From assembly GCA_031553975.1 (NCBI GenBank), contig JAVBKP010000112.1, forward strand, positions 1-12,467: a stretch of DNA of 12,467 bases, written 5' to 3'. Below the pieces are notes generated by a model, which saw only the letters and a list, made by a program, of their open reading frames with translations, searched no databases and was not told the DNA's origin. Shown here piece after piece: positions 5,808-12,467 of the stretch. The stretch comes from JAVBKP01 sp031553975. Lineage in GTDB: Bacteria > Bacillota > Clostridia > Peptostreptococcales > Anaerovoracaceae. Every line of letters starts with the position of its first letter. The first letter of the stretch is position 1. The translations under genes were made by a program, and so were the position numbers.

Positions 5808-7388
5808 ATGGATAACTACGAAGAGAAGTTGATTTTGGAAGAAAAACAATTAGAATATATTAAAGGCATAGTTGTAGAACAAATAGAAATAGCGAATATC
5901 AATAACGAAAAGCGTGAGGCGGCCATTATTGAAGCCAAAAGAGAAATGGCTGAAAACACAAGACATTCTATGGGCAATCTCTATTCTAATGACGGGTTTG
6001 AGGAACTAATAGAACTTAGTCAGTATGCCCAACAAGTATCAGAGGCTATTGATAGACAAGAAAGCGAAGCAGCCAAGATTATTAGACTTGAACGGATGAT
6101 CAACAATCCGTATTTTGCGAGGATTGATTTTAAATATAGTGGAGATACTGAAATAGAGTCTATGTATATAGGGCGGAATGCCTTGATGGACGAGAAAACG
6201 GTAGAATTCTATGTCTATGACTGGAGGTCTCCTGTGGCCAGCATGTTTTACCGTTTTAGCAGTGGAGAGGCGTATTATGAAGCACCCGTTGGCAAAATCA
6301 GCGGTGAAATCAGTCTAAAACGGCAATATGAAATCAATAGAGGAAAACTAGATTTTTTCTTTGATGCAGACATGCAGATTGTAGATGATTTTCTCCGAAA
6401 ACTCTTGTCACAGAACACGTCTAACCAGATGAAAGCCATTGTAGAAACCATACAAAAGGACCAAGACTGTATCATTAGGGATGTATCAAACGATTTGCTC
6501 ATTGTGCAAGGTGTGGCGGGGAGTGGTAAAACGTCAGTAGCTCTTCACCGTGTGGCATATTTGATGTACCAAGGCATGGTATCCAAATTAGGTCATCACA
6601 ACATATTGATTATATCACCCAATAGTGTTTTTAAAGAATATATATCAAGGGTATTACCAGAACTTGGCGAAGAAAATGTAGTATCTTTGACGTATGCTGA
6701 GATTATGAAGACCAAGGCAAGAGATGATTTTTCAGATATCAAGCATGTAGTTATTGATGAAGCCCAAGATTATGACATCGGACATTTTATGCACATAAAA
6801 AAAGTGTTCCCAGAGGCTAATTTTACAGTGCTAGGGGATATCAATCAAACATTAGGGGACATAAAACACATGTCCTTTTACGATGATGTAAAAGCCATAC
6901 TAAACAAGAAAAAAGCAGCTCTTGTGGTGATGAATAAGAGTTTTAGGTGTACCCATGAAATCCTGACCTTTGCCGCTAAGTATATAGATGAAGAAGTGAA
7001 AATTGAAAGTTTTAACAGAAATGGAGATGAACCGAAGGTTGTTATAGCCAAAGATAGAAAGCAAAAGTTTGAGTTGATTTTAGAAGAACTCACCTTTTGC
7101 CAAGAGGCTGGATATGGAACCATTGGAATTTTAACTAAAAATGAGACGGATGCAAAGGAAATTTATAAAAAACTTAAAGATAAGGCGGAGATGACATTAA
7201 TTACCAGCCGGCAAAAATCAGACTTTGGGGGAATAACGATCATGCCTATTTTTATGGCAAAGGGACTAGAATTTGATGCTGTTCTCATTTGTGATGCTGA
7301 GGCGCAACATTATGAATCTCCGCAAGGAAAGCGGTTGATGTACATAGCCTGCACAAGGGCGCTTCATAGATTAAATCTTTTTGCATAG
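5808..7388 (+). CDS. HelD-like superfamily 1 helicase/ATPase, short form
   Basis: A 526-residue UvrD/HelD-type superfamily 1 ATPase. HelD binds RNA polymerase and, using ATP, releases stalled enzyme from DNA. The N-terminus (about 1-100) is charged and helical, as in the HelD arm that enters the secondary channel. Then come YIGRNALMDEKTVEFYVYDW and the region ending RQYEINRGKLDFFFD, both typical of HelD. Helicase motifs are Walker A GVAGSGKT (235-242, Lys241), Walker B VIDEAQD (Asp317-Glu318), GDINQ (343-347), SFRCTHEI (Arg380), MAKGLEFD (483-490) and YIACTRAL (Arg517). All ATPase motifs are intact. What is odd is the size: known HelD proteins have about 700-780 residues, and here only 75 residues separate Walker A from Walker B, where HelD normally carries the clamp-arm insertion. 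AGGGGGA at 5797-5803 is the ribosome binding site. It could instead be a distinct UvrD-like clade; family confidence is high, function moderate. Confidence 0.88.
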   Translation: MDNYEEKLILEEKQLEYIKGIVVEQIEIANINNEKREAAIIEAKREMAENTRHSMGNLYSNDGFEELIELSQYAQQVSEAIDRQESEAAKIIRLERMINNPYFARIDFKYSGDTEIESMYIGRNALMDEKTVEFYVYDWRSPVASMFYRFSSGEAYYEAPVGKISGEISLKRQYEINRGKLDFFFDADMQIVDDFLRKLLSQNTSNQMKAIVETIQKDQDCIIRDVSNDLLIVQGVAGSGKTSVALHRVAYLMYQGMVSKLGHHNILIISPNSVFKEYISRVLPELGEENVVSLTYAEIMKTKARDDFSDIKHVVIDEAQDYDIGHFMHIKKVFPEANFTVLGDINQTLGDIKHMSFYDDVKAILNKKKAALVVMNKSFRCTHEILTFAAKYIDEEVKIESFNRNGDEPKVVIAKDRKQKFELILEELTFCQEAGYGTIGILTKNETDAKEIYKKLKDKAEMTLITSRQKSDFGGITIMPIFMAKGLEFDAVLICDAEAQHYESPQGKRLMYIACTRALHRLNLFA

Positions 7389-7409
7389 TTGGTCTTTGTC
7401 TGCTATAAT
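7381..7409 (+). promoter_or_regulatory. Extended -10 promoter of the phosphofructokinase gene
   Basis: TGCTATAAT (7401-7409) is an extended -10 element with a perfect TATAAT. TTGCAT (7381-7386) lies 17 bp upstream as a partial -35 box (TTG matches) and overlaps the last codons of the helicase gene. The implied leader is about 37 bases, ending in the AGGAAGGA ribosome binding site near 7436-7443. Confidence 0.7.
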
Positions 7410-7452
7410 AAAATGAGTATAATTACTATTACTTTAGGAAGGAATTAACGAA

Positions 7453-8544
7453 ATGGCTAAGAAAAAAATTGGAATTCTGACAGGTGGCGGAGATGCGCCA
7501 GGTCTTAACGCAGTTATTTATGCACTTACGAGAACCTTGATTGCACAGCACGACTGTGAAGTGATTGGTTATAAATTTGGATATAGAGGCCTATACACCA
7601 ATGATTTTATGCCTCTAACAATAGAGAATACATCTGGTATTTTGCACAGAGGGGGCACTATACTATATAGTTCCAACAAAGATAACCTATTTGATTATAC
7701 GGTGGAGGAGTCTGGCGTAGAAGTTAAACACAAAGACGTATCGGATATAGCAATTGAAAATCTCAAAAGAGATGGTGTAGATGTTCTAGTGGTACTAGGT
7801 GGCGACGGGACACTTACCAGTGCAAGAGATTTTGCACGTAAAGGTATTAACGTAATAGGTGTACCAAAGACTATCGACAATGACCTTGGAGCAACAGAGC
7901 AAACGTTCGGCTTTGACACGGCGGTAAACATCGTAACAGAAAATCTTGGAAGACTACATACCACAGCTGAGTCACATCACAGAGTAATGGTAGTAGAGGT
8001 AATGGGAAGAGATGCAGGATGGATTGCACTTCACGCGGGTATCGCAGGATCGGCAGATGTAATCCTTATTCCAGAGATTCCATTTAGCGTAAAAAAAGTG
8101 GTTGAAAAGATTAATTGGCGTGATGAGCAAGGCAAACCATTTACTATCATTGCAGTAACTGAAGGGGCTAAAGCAATCGACGGCGAGAAGGTAGTTGGTA
8201 AAATCGTAGATGATAGTCCAGATCCAATCAGGTACGGCGGTATTGCTGCTAAACTGGCCTTGGATTTAGAACCACTTATTCATCATGAGATTAGAAGTGT
8301 TCAATTGGGACATATTCAACGTGGAGGAGATACTTCTGCCGCTGACCGTGTACTTTCTGTTAGATACGGCGTTAAAGCAGCCGAGCTAATTGCAAAAGGA
8401 CAATTTGGACAAATGGTCTGCATGAAAAATGCAAAGATGACATCAGTTAACTTAGAGGATGTAATTGGTTCTAATAAAGTAGTAAACCCAGAGGGCGAAA
8501 TGGTACAAGTGGCTAAGAGCCTTGGCATTTCATTCGGAGATTAA
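7453..8544 (+). CDS. pfkA: 6-phosphofructokinase, long (group III-like) form, predicted ATP-dependent
   Basis: A 363-residue phosphofructokinase that phosphorylates fructose 6-phosphate to fructose 1,6-bisphosphate, the committed step of glycolysis, in the cytosol. Visible motifs are GILTGGGDAPGLNAV (7-21), GGDGT (116-120), PKTIDND (138-144, catalytic Asp142), the substrate loop VEVMGRDAGWIA and the late LGHIQRGGDTSAADR. Gly119 of GGDGT is the residue that predicts ATP rather than pyrophosphate as donor; pyrophosphate enzymes have Asp there. Lys139 in PKTIDND is unlike the Gly of classical allosteric ATP enzymes (PGTIDND) and is the state found in group III and pyrophosphate enzymes. The length also exceeds the roughly 320 residues of the E. 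coli and Bacillus enzymes, which again fits group III. It stands alone with its own promoter and terminator. A second, classical pfkA paired with pyk could exist elsewhere in the genome, so the symbol is tentative. Confidence 0.95.
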   Translation: MAKKKIGILTGGGDAPGLNAVIYALTRTLIAQHDCEVIGYKFGYRGLYTNDFMPLTIENTSGILHRGGTILYSSNKDNLFDYTVEESGVEVKHKDVSDIAIENLKRDGVDVLVVLGGDGTLTSARDFARKGINVIGVPKTIDNDLGATEQTFGFDTAVNIVTENLGRLHTTAESHHRVMVVEVMGRDAGWIALHAGIAGSADVILIPEIPFSVKKVVEKINWRDEQGKPFTIIAVTEGAKAIDGEKVVGKIVDDSPDPIRYGGIAAKLALDLEPLIHHEIRSVQLGHIQRGGDTSAADRVLSVRYGVKAAELIAKGQFGQMVCMKNAKMTSVNLEDVIGSNKVVNPEGEMVQVAKSLGISFGD

Positions 8545-8549
8545 TATAC

Positions 8550-8580
8550 AAACGGCGGTTGTTTTGCAACCGCCGTTTTT
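8550..8580 (+). terminator. Rho-independent terminator of the phosphofructokinase gene
   Basis: A 12-bp perfect G/C-rich stem, AAACGGCGGTTG (8550-8561) with CAACCGCCGTTT (8567-8578), a 5-base loop TTTTG and a run of five T (8576-8580). It lies 5 bp past the stop codon. The convergent rsgA gene ends 40 bp beyond and may share the hairpin, although its tail on the - strand is T-poor. Confidence 0.95.
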
Positions 8581-8619
8581 ATAGCCATTTGGAACCGCCC
8601 CCAATACAGGTCTTTCAGA

Positions 8620-9633
8620 TTACCTCTGATGCTTTTGGTAATGCTCTTTCAGCTGTTTTGCAATGTCCTTACCAGCCTGCTCCCGCTTTCTCATGGCTGA
8701 TATTTTATTTTCTGCAAAGGCAGCTTCTTTTAGCTGCTTTTGATAATTTTGCCATCGCTTTTCAGCTAGGCTTCCATCTTCTAGTGCCGTGTGTACCGCA
8801 CACCCAGGCTCTTTGCTGTGGCTACAGTCTCCAAATTTGCAGGACGCAAAAAGTTCTTCGATATCTCTAAAAGTCTCACTGATGCCCTCGCTGGCATCCC
8901 AGATACCTAACTCGCGCATACCAGGGGTGTCAATAACAAAAGTTCCTGAATCAAGAGTGACCATCTGTCTGTGGGTGGTTGTGTGCCTTCCTTTTGCGTC
9001 ATCTTCACGGATATCGTTCACGGACATTACTTCTTTGCTAGCCAATGCGTTGACCAAGGACGATTTGCCAACCCCGGATGAGCCGAGAAAAACTATGGTT
9101 TTGTTAGGCTTTAAATACTCTGTTAGATGATCAATTCCAAATCCAGTATGGCTACTAATAGGAATTACATCCACCATGCCTGCTATTTTGTATACAGAGT
9201 TGACCAGACTGGCATAATCCTCACACAAATCAGCCTTCGTCAAAATAATAACAGGGATACCCCCACTTTGCCATGCTACGCTGAGGTAACGTTCTAAACG
9301 GTTAATATTAAAGTCTTTATTCAGGGACATAGTAATAAATACATAGTCAAAATTCGCTGCCACAATCTGCTCAAACCCACCGCTATTGTCCATACGTGAA
9401 AACTTTGATTTTCTTGGTTGCAGCTGGCTAATCAATGAATTCCCAGAATCGTTATAAATCAAAGTCACAAAATCCCCAACGGCAGGATAATCGCCATTTT
9501 CTTTGGCGTCCTTGAGAAATGTACCTTTAAGCACGGCGGATACTTCACCATACTCGCATTGTACCTTAAACATATCACGATGCACTTCCGTAATACGTGC
9601 AATAGTTTGCATTTTGTCGTTTTGTTCTGTCAT
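8620..9633 (-). CDS. rsgA: Ribosome small subunit-dependent GTPase A (RsgA/YjeQ)
   Basis: A 337-residue circularly permuted GTPase that binds the 30S subunit and helps its late maturation. An N-terminal OB-fold (about 10-75, with YPAVGDFV) is followed by the GTPase with motifs in permuted order: G4 LTKAD (131-135), G5 ISSHTG (159-164), G1 GSSGVGKS (184-191), G2 around HTTTHR (217-222) and G3 DTPG (235-238). The C-terminal zinc domain shows Cys265, Cys270, His272 and Cys278. A basic helical tail (300-337) ends the protein. The start at 9633 is supported by GGAGG about 5 bp upstream; an in-frame ATG at residue 8 has none. In many Firmicutes a shorter rsgA sits next to the prpC/prkC phosphatase-kinase genes. 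This stand-alone, longer copy could therefore be a second paralogue, which is inference. It has its own strong promoter and converges on the phosphofructokinase gene. Confidence 0.96.
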   Translation of the reverse strand: MTEQNDKMQTIARITEVHRDMFKVQCEYGEVSAVLKGTFLKDAKENGDYPAVGDFVTLIYNDSGNSLISQLQPRKSKFSRMDNSGGFEQIVAANFDYVFITMSLNKDFNINRLERYLSVAWQSGGIPVIILTKADLCEDYASLVNSVYKIAGMVDVIPISSHTGFGIDHLTEYLKPNKTIVFLGSSGVGKSSLVNALASKEVMSVNDIREDDAKGRHTTTHRQMVTLDSGTFVIDTPGMRELGIWDASEGISETFRDIEELFASCKFGDCSHSKEPGCAVHTALEDGSLAEKRWQNYQKQLKEAAFAENKISAMRKREQAGKDIAKQLKEHYQKHQR

Positions 9634-9704
9634 TTTTCCTCCAAAACAATAGTTAGTATTATCTAATTTTGGGCGTAAAAACCCGCTACCAATCAGCCTC
9701 CAAA

Positions 9705-9733
9705 AGTATAACGGGCTTATTGCAAATTGTCAA
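9705..9733 (-). promoter_or_regulatory. Strong sigma-A promoter of rsgA
   Basis: On the - strand TTGACA (9733-9728, perfect), a 17-bp spacer and TATACT (9710-9705, 5 of 6) form a near-consensus promoter. It implies a leader of about 65 bases before the rsgA ATG. Confidence 0.88.
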
Positions 9734-9873
9734 GAAAAAAGTTTGACAAAATTTTTGGCTTTTTTGCATTACAAATTCTACCATGTTTTGTTATGCTTTG
9801 TTTGTCTTTGGGGACGGTTCTAATCTCGTTGCATCTCAAGATATTTTTCCTGAAATAACCAAATACATATGCG
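9734..9873. other. Gene-free part of the 323-bp rsgA/VOC gap
   Basis: No convincing gene, tRNA or riboswitch is visible between the rsgA promoter and the VOC promoter. A second TTGACA on the + strand (9743-9748) mirrors the rsgA -35 box (TTGTCAA 9727-9733 against TTGACAA 9743-9749) but has no matching -10 box downstream. The stretch TTTGGGGACGGTTCTAATC (9807-9825) contains GGGGACGGTTC, which I recall as a motif recurring in clostridial intergenic or transposon-end sequences; this is a weak lead only. A 69-codon - strand frame here has no ribosome binding site and overlaps two promoters. Confidence 0.5.
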
Positions 9874-9902
9874 TTGATTGCTAATAGCATTTCGTTTATA
9901 AT
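9874..9902 (+). promoter_or_regulatory. Promoter of the VOC-family gene
   Basis: TTGATT (9874-9879, 4 of 6), a 17-bp spacer and a perfect TATAAT (9897-9902). The predicted transcription start near 9909 coincides with the left edge of a 20-bp near-palindrome. Confidence 0.75.
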
Positions 9903-9909
9903 AGGTATG

Positions 9910-9929
9910 AGTGTGGCATATGCCATACT
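9910..9929. promoter_or_regulatory. 20-bp near-palindrome at the VOC transcription start, candidate operator
   Basis: The arms AGTGTGGCAT and ATGCCATACT are complementary at 9 of 10 positions around a perfect 12-bp core, TGGCATATGCCA (9914-9925). The position just downstream of the -10 box is where a dimeric repressor would block transcription. The regulator is unknown. Confidence 0.6.
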
Positions 9930-9956
9930 AGGAGTGTTTTAAAAGGAGGATAAAGA

Positions 9957-10382
9957 ATGGCAGTAGAAGCATTTGTTAATTTTAACGGTCAGGCTGCAGA
10001 GGCAGTAGAGTTTTATGCGAAAGTATTTGGTCTTGAAGTTCCAAAAATGATGAGGTACAGCGATGCACCACCAGATCCAGAGAATCCAGTTGCAGAAAGC
10101 GATAAAGATTTTGTTATGTATGCTTCTCTTCCAATTGCGGGAAGTATGGTGATGTTTTCAGACTGTCCAACAGTTTGGCAAGCTAAGTTTGGTAACAATA
10201 TCAGCCTAACAGTAGCAACCACAAGCAAAGACGATATCCAAAAGTGGTTTACGGCCATGGCAGAAGGCGGAGAGATTATGATGCCTTTGGAAGAAACTTT
10301 CTGGAGCCAACTATTTGGTATGGTCACAGATAAGTTCGGAATTCCTTGGCAATTCAGCCATGATGATGGTAGAACGTTCTAA
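9957..10382 (+). CDS. VOC-family (PhnB/YjdN-like) protein
   Basis: A 141-residue protein of the vicinal oxygen chelate superfamily, PhnB-like branch (often labelled glyoxalase or 3-demethylubiquinone methyltransferase-like). It starts with AFVNFNGQAAEAVEFYAKVFG, the family's first beta-alpha unit with the conserved FYxxxFG. It continues with VMYASLPIAGSMVMFSD, NISLTVAT and a C-terminal unit with PLEETFWSQLFGMVTDKFGI followed by PWQFS, where PhnB-like proteins show their conserved D-x-FG-x-x-W. Size is normal for the family. It is cytosolic, and neither the reaction nor the ligand can be predicted from the sequence. AAGGAGG at 9943-9949 lies 7 bp before the ATG. The gene is monocistronic, with its own promoter, a candidate operator and a downstream terminator, which suggests stress- or ligand-induced expression (inference). 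Confidence 0.92.
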   Translation: MAVEAFVNFNGQAAEAVEFYAKVFGLEVPKMMRYSDAPPDPENPVAESDKDFVMYASLPIAGSMVMFSDCPTVWQAKFGNNISLTVATTSKDDIQKWFTAMAEGGEIMMPLEETFWSQLFGMVTDKFGIPWQFSHDDGRTF

Positions 10383-10397
10383 ATATGTAGGAGATTT

Positions 10398-10422
10398 AGC
10401 CAGCCGCGAGGTTGGCTTTTCT
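10398..10422 (+). terminator. Rho-independent terminator of the VOC gene
   Basis: The stem AGCCAGCC (10398-10405) pairs with GGTTGGCT (10410-10417) with one G-T wobble, a GCGA tetraloop and a TTTTCT tail. It lies 16 bp past the stop codon. Confidence 0.9.
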
Positions 10423-10459
10423 ATTGTGGCTATGGGCATAAGAACTGTTTGAAAAATCA

Positions 10460-10489
10460 TTGCAAAACGATGACAAAAGGAGATATAAT
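10460..10489 (+). promoter_or_regulatory. Promoter of the hybrid histidine kinase gene
   Basis: TTGCAA (10460-10465, 4 of 6), an 18-bp spacer and a perfect TATAAT (10484-10489). The start codon at 10529 is about 33 bases after the expected transcription start. Confidence 0.65.
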
Positions 10490-10528
10490 AGTGAGATACG
10501 TGCAAATAAGTAAGAAAGCAGGAATGAC

Positions 10529-12467
10529 ATGTTGCAAAAACCCTTAAAAGCGATAAAAACGTTTATATTCACAAGTGAAGCGGCAACACTAGAACAAAAG
10601 ATATCTAATTTCTTTTTGTCTATAGGGTTTTTCATGGCGATTTTTACCACCTTGGCTAACGTATCCATTGGGATGGGATTTTTACTAAACCTACCGATTC
10701 TATTTGCGGCAGCACTATGTTTAGCCGTCAAGATAAAGTTTAAAGGAAAAAATTATGTAAGTCTGTACTTTTGCCTTTTGTTCGTTACCCATTTTACATT
10801 TCCCTATATGTTTTTCATCAATGGTGGATTAAGTGGCTCAATACCCATGTATTTTGTTATGGGTGTATTTTTCATAGGCACAATCTTCAAAGGCAAATGG
10901 CGCGCCATGGCGGTAATATCCTTAATTTTAGAGTGTTGCGTTATTTTCTACATATCAGATCAAATGCCACAATTGGTACTACCTTATCCAAATAATACCG
11001 CCAGAATCATTGATTTTTGTATTGCCATCACAGCATGCCTTAGTGTATGTACTCTCATATCGTCTAATATTATCAAGGTCCACGAAAAAGCAAATCAAAA
11101 TTTGGTTCAGGCAGTAAAGGCAAAAAATATATTTTTTGCAAATATGTCACATGAGATTAGAACGCCTATGAATTCAATCATTGGAATGAGCGAACTGTTG
11201 CTCAATGAAGATTTAAATGAACGGCAAAATTCTTATGTTCTGGGCATATCTACATCTTCCAAATCTCTTTTAGAGATTATCAATGATATTCTTGACCTAT
11301 CTAAGATTGAAGAAGGAAAATTCGGCCTAATTTTGGCCAATTACAATCTGCCAAAAATGTTGGATAATATTTCGTCAATGATGAGTATTGCCCTCAAAGG
11401 CAAGAGTCATATAGCATTTTATTTAGAAATGAATAATATCCCTGATTATCTATATGGGGATGAGGGGCGACTTAGACAAATTCTGATTAACCTTATTGGC
11501 AACGCTATTAAATTCACAACAGAAGGATACGTGAAGCTTAGCGTGACCACGAGGAAAAATGCCCTCTTATTTGATGTGATAGACACAGGAATAGGGATTA
11601 AAAATCAGGACATTCCAAAACTATTCAATTATTTTTCTCAGGTGGATATAGAAAAAAATAAGGCCATTAAGGGCACTGGATTGGGTCTTTCCATTACAAA
11701 AGACATCATAACCATGATGGAGGGTAAAATTTGGATTGACAGCGAATATGGTAAAGGTAGCACATTCCATGTGGAAATCCCACTGATACTAGGCGAAAAA
11801 GAGGAGTTTTCTTGTTCCGAGGAAATAAATACGTTAGTCTATGCGCCAGACGCGAAGGTATTGCTAGTGGATGATAATGAAGCCAATCTCATCGTGGGAG
11901 AGGGGATTTTAGGCTTGTTTGGAGTACGTCCAGATATTGCCACATCAGGTCTTATGGCTATCCAAATGATTGAGGAAAAGCAGTATGATGTTGTTTTTAT
12001 GGATCATATGATGCCGGAGATGGATGGAATCGAGGCGACAAAATTTATAAGAGGACTTGGGGGACAATACGAGACTTTGACCATTATTGCCTTGTCAGCC
12101 AATGCGATTAGTGGGATGAGAGAGACATTTTTGTTATCAGGCATGAATGATTTTATATCAAAACCTATTGACAGCAACGAACTAAATCAAATGTTGATAA
12201 GATGGCTGCCAGAGGAAATACGGATTGAAAAGCCTGAGGGTAGTAATCAAAAAAACCACACTAGCACCACACCACACCATACCGTAGATTCAGAATTTGT
12301 TACTGCACTCCGTGAGCAAAAGATCCAAGGTTTGAATTTTGTTGCCGCACTAGGACAGATAGGCAATATGCAAGACGTGTATGAGCGAGCTGTACGTACA
12401 TTGTATAGGAATTTACCAGCCAATCTAGAGACTTTGCGGCAATTTCTGCAAGAGGAAAATGCACCCA
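10529..12467 (+). CDS. Membrane hybrid sensor histidine kinase (HisKA-HATPase-REC-Hpt), 3' truncated by window edge
   Basis: The frame is open from ATG 10529 to the window end (646 complete codons). A TAA at 10511-10513 closes it upstream, and AGGAA at 10520-10524 is the ribosome binding site. Residues 25-190 form a membrane module of about five or six hydrophobic segments with one short external loop near 143-158. Next come HisKA with MSHEIRTPMN (phospho-acceptor His208) and HATPase_c with N-box LINLIGNAIKFT (Asn325), DTGIGI (Asp352) and GTGLGLSIT (382-390). The receiver domain has VDDNEAN (Asp448-Asp449), MDHMMPEMDG (phospho-acceptor Asp492), ALSANA (Ser instead of the usual Thr) and SKPID. 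A His/Thr-rich linker leads to FVTALREQKIQGLNF, the start of an Hpt-like helical domain cut by the window. It is a His-Asp-His phosphorelay sensor in the cytoplasmic membrane; its signal and final output regulator are not visible. Confidence 0.93.
   Translation, partial: MLQKPLKAIKTFIFTSEAATLEQKISNFFLSIGFFMAIFTTLANVSIGMGFLLNLPILFAAALCLAVKIKFKGKNYVSLYFCLLFVTHFTFPYMFFINGGLSGSIPMYFVMGVFFIGTIFKGKWRAMAVISLILECCVIFYISDQMPQLVLPYPNNTARIIDFCIAITACLSVCTLISSNIIKVHEKANQNLVQAVKAKNIFFANMSHEIRTPMNSIIGMSELLLNEDLNERQNSYVLGISTSSKSLLEIINDILDLSKIEEGKFGLILANYNLPKMLDNISSMMSIALKGKSHIAFYLEMNNIPDYLYGDEGRLRQILINLIGNAIKFTTEGYVKLSVTTRKNALLFDVIDTGIGIKNQDIPKLFNYFSQVDIEKNKAIKGTGLGLSITKDIITMMEGKIWIDSEYGKGSTFHVEIPLILGEKEEFSCSEEINTLVYAPDAKVLLVDDNEANLIVGEGILGLFGVRPDIATSGLMAIQMIEEKQYDVVFMDHMMPEMDGIEATKFIRGLGGQYETLTIIALSANAISGMRETFLLSGMNDFISKPIDSNELNQMLIRWLPEEIRIEKPEGSNQKNHTSTTPHHTVDSEFVTALREQKIQGLNFVAALGQIGNMQDVYERAVRTLYRNLPANLETLRQFLQEENAP

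Noticed and set aside
8559..8870. 103-codon + strand reading frame at the 3' end of rsgA
   Set aside because: It starts inside the phosphofructokinase terminator and runs antisense through conserved rsgA codons, so it is a shadow frame.
9634..9704. Riboswitch or attenuator in the rsgA leader
   Set aside because: The leader is only about 65 bases and the G/C-rich patches do not form a convincing stem; no known aptamer motif was recognised.
9717..9926. 69-codon - strand reading frame in the rsgA/VOC gap
   Set aside because: It has no ribosome binding site and no recognisable protein features, and it lies over two well-formed promoters and the palindrome.
10396..10731. 111-codon - strand reading frame before the kinase
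   Set aside because: It runs antisense across a terminator, a promoter and the kinase N-terminus, and the composition is not protein-like.
1..12467. CRISPR array, tRNA, rRNA, prophage or complete insertion sequence
   Set aside because: I saw no regularly spaced repeats, cloverleaf-like sequences, integrase or transposase genes with terminal repeats. The Rpn remnant is the only mobile-element-like trace.

Overview
The window reads as ordinary chromosome of a low-GC Gram-positive anaerobe, most likely a clostridial Firmicute. The reasons are the A/T-rich codon use (roughly 40% GC by eye), strong AGGAGG-type ribosome binding sites, consensus-like sigma-A promoters, and gene types common in Clostridia: an EFR1-type flavodoxin/ferredoxin, an Rpn/PD-(D/E)XK transposase-like gene, a HelD-like helicase, a long 6-phosphofructokinase and a membrane hybrid histidine kinase. 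I cannot name the genus.

Region 1 (2-4407, + strand) is one apparent operon. It begins inside the first half of a heterodimeric ABC exporter, whose second half starts in a 1-bp stop/start overlap. A small alarmone synthetase (GTG start) and a flavodoxin-plus-2[4Fe-4S] protein (TTG start, overlapping by 8 bp) follow. The unit closes with a hairpin that has a perfect 20-bp stem. The ABC pair carries the complementary degenerate residues of a one-active-site heterodimer.

Region 2 (4408-5238) holds a broken Rpn-family nuclease gene. Its N-terminal tip and C-terminal two thirds survive in different frames, and the segment that should carry the catalytic Asp is gone. A 12-bp inverted repeat covers the promoter region.

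Region 3 (5281-8580) has a small YbjQ-family gene on the - strand, divergent from a short HelD-like helicase that appears to lack the clamp-arm insertion. Next is a 6-phosphofructokinase gene with its own extended -10 promoter and a classic terminator.

Region 4 (8620-9956) has rsgA on the - strand, driven by a near-perfect TTGACA-17-TATACT promoter, and then a gene-poor gap of 323 bp.

Region 5 (9957-12467) has a PhnB-like VOC protein gene with a 20-bp near-palindrome at its predicted transcription start. It is followed by a terminator and a hybrid sensor kinase (membrane module, HisKA, HATPase, REC, start of Hpt) that runs off the window.

No RNA genes, CRISPR arrays, intact mobile elements or phage genes are visible. 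I found no clearly new system. The most worthwhile leads are the clamp-arm-less HelD, the alarmone synthetase/EFR1/ABC exporter operon, the decayed Rpn gene and the two promoter-proximal inverted repeats.
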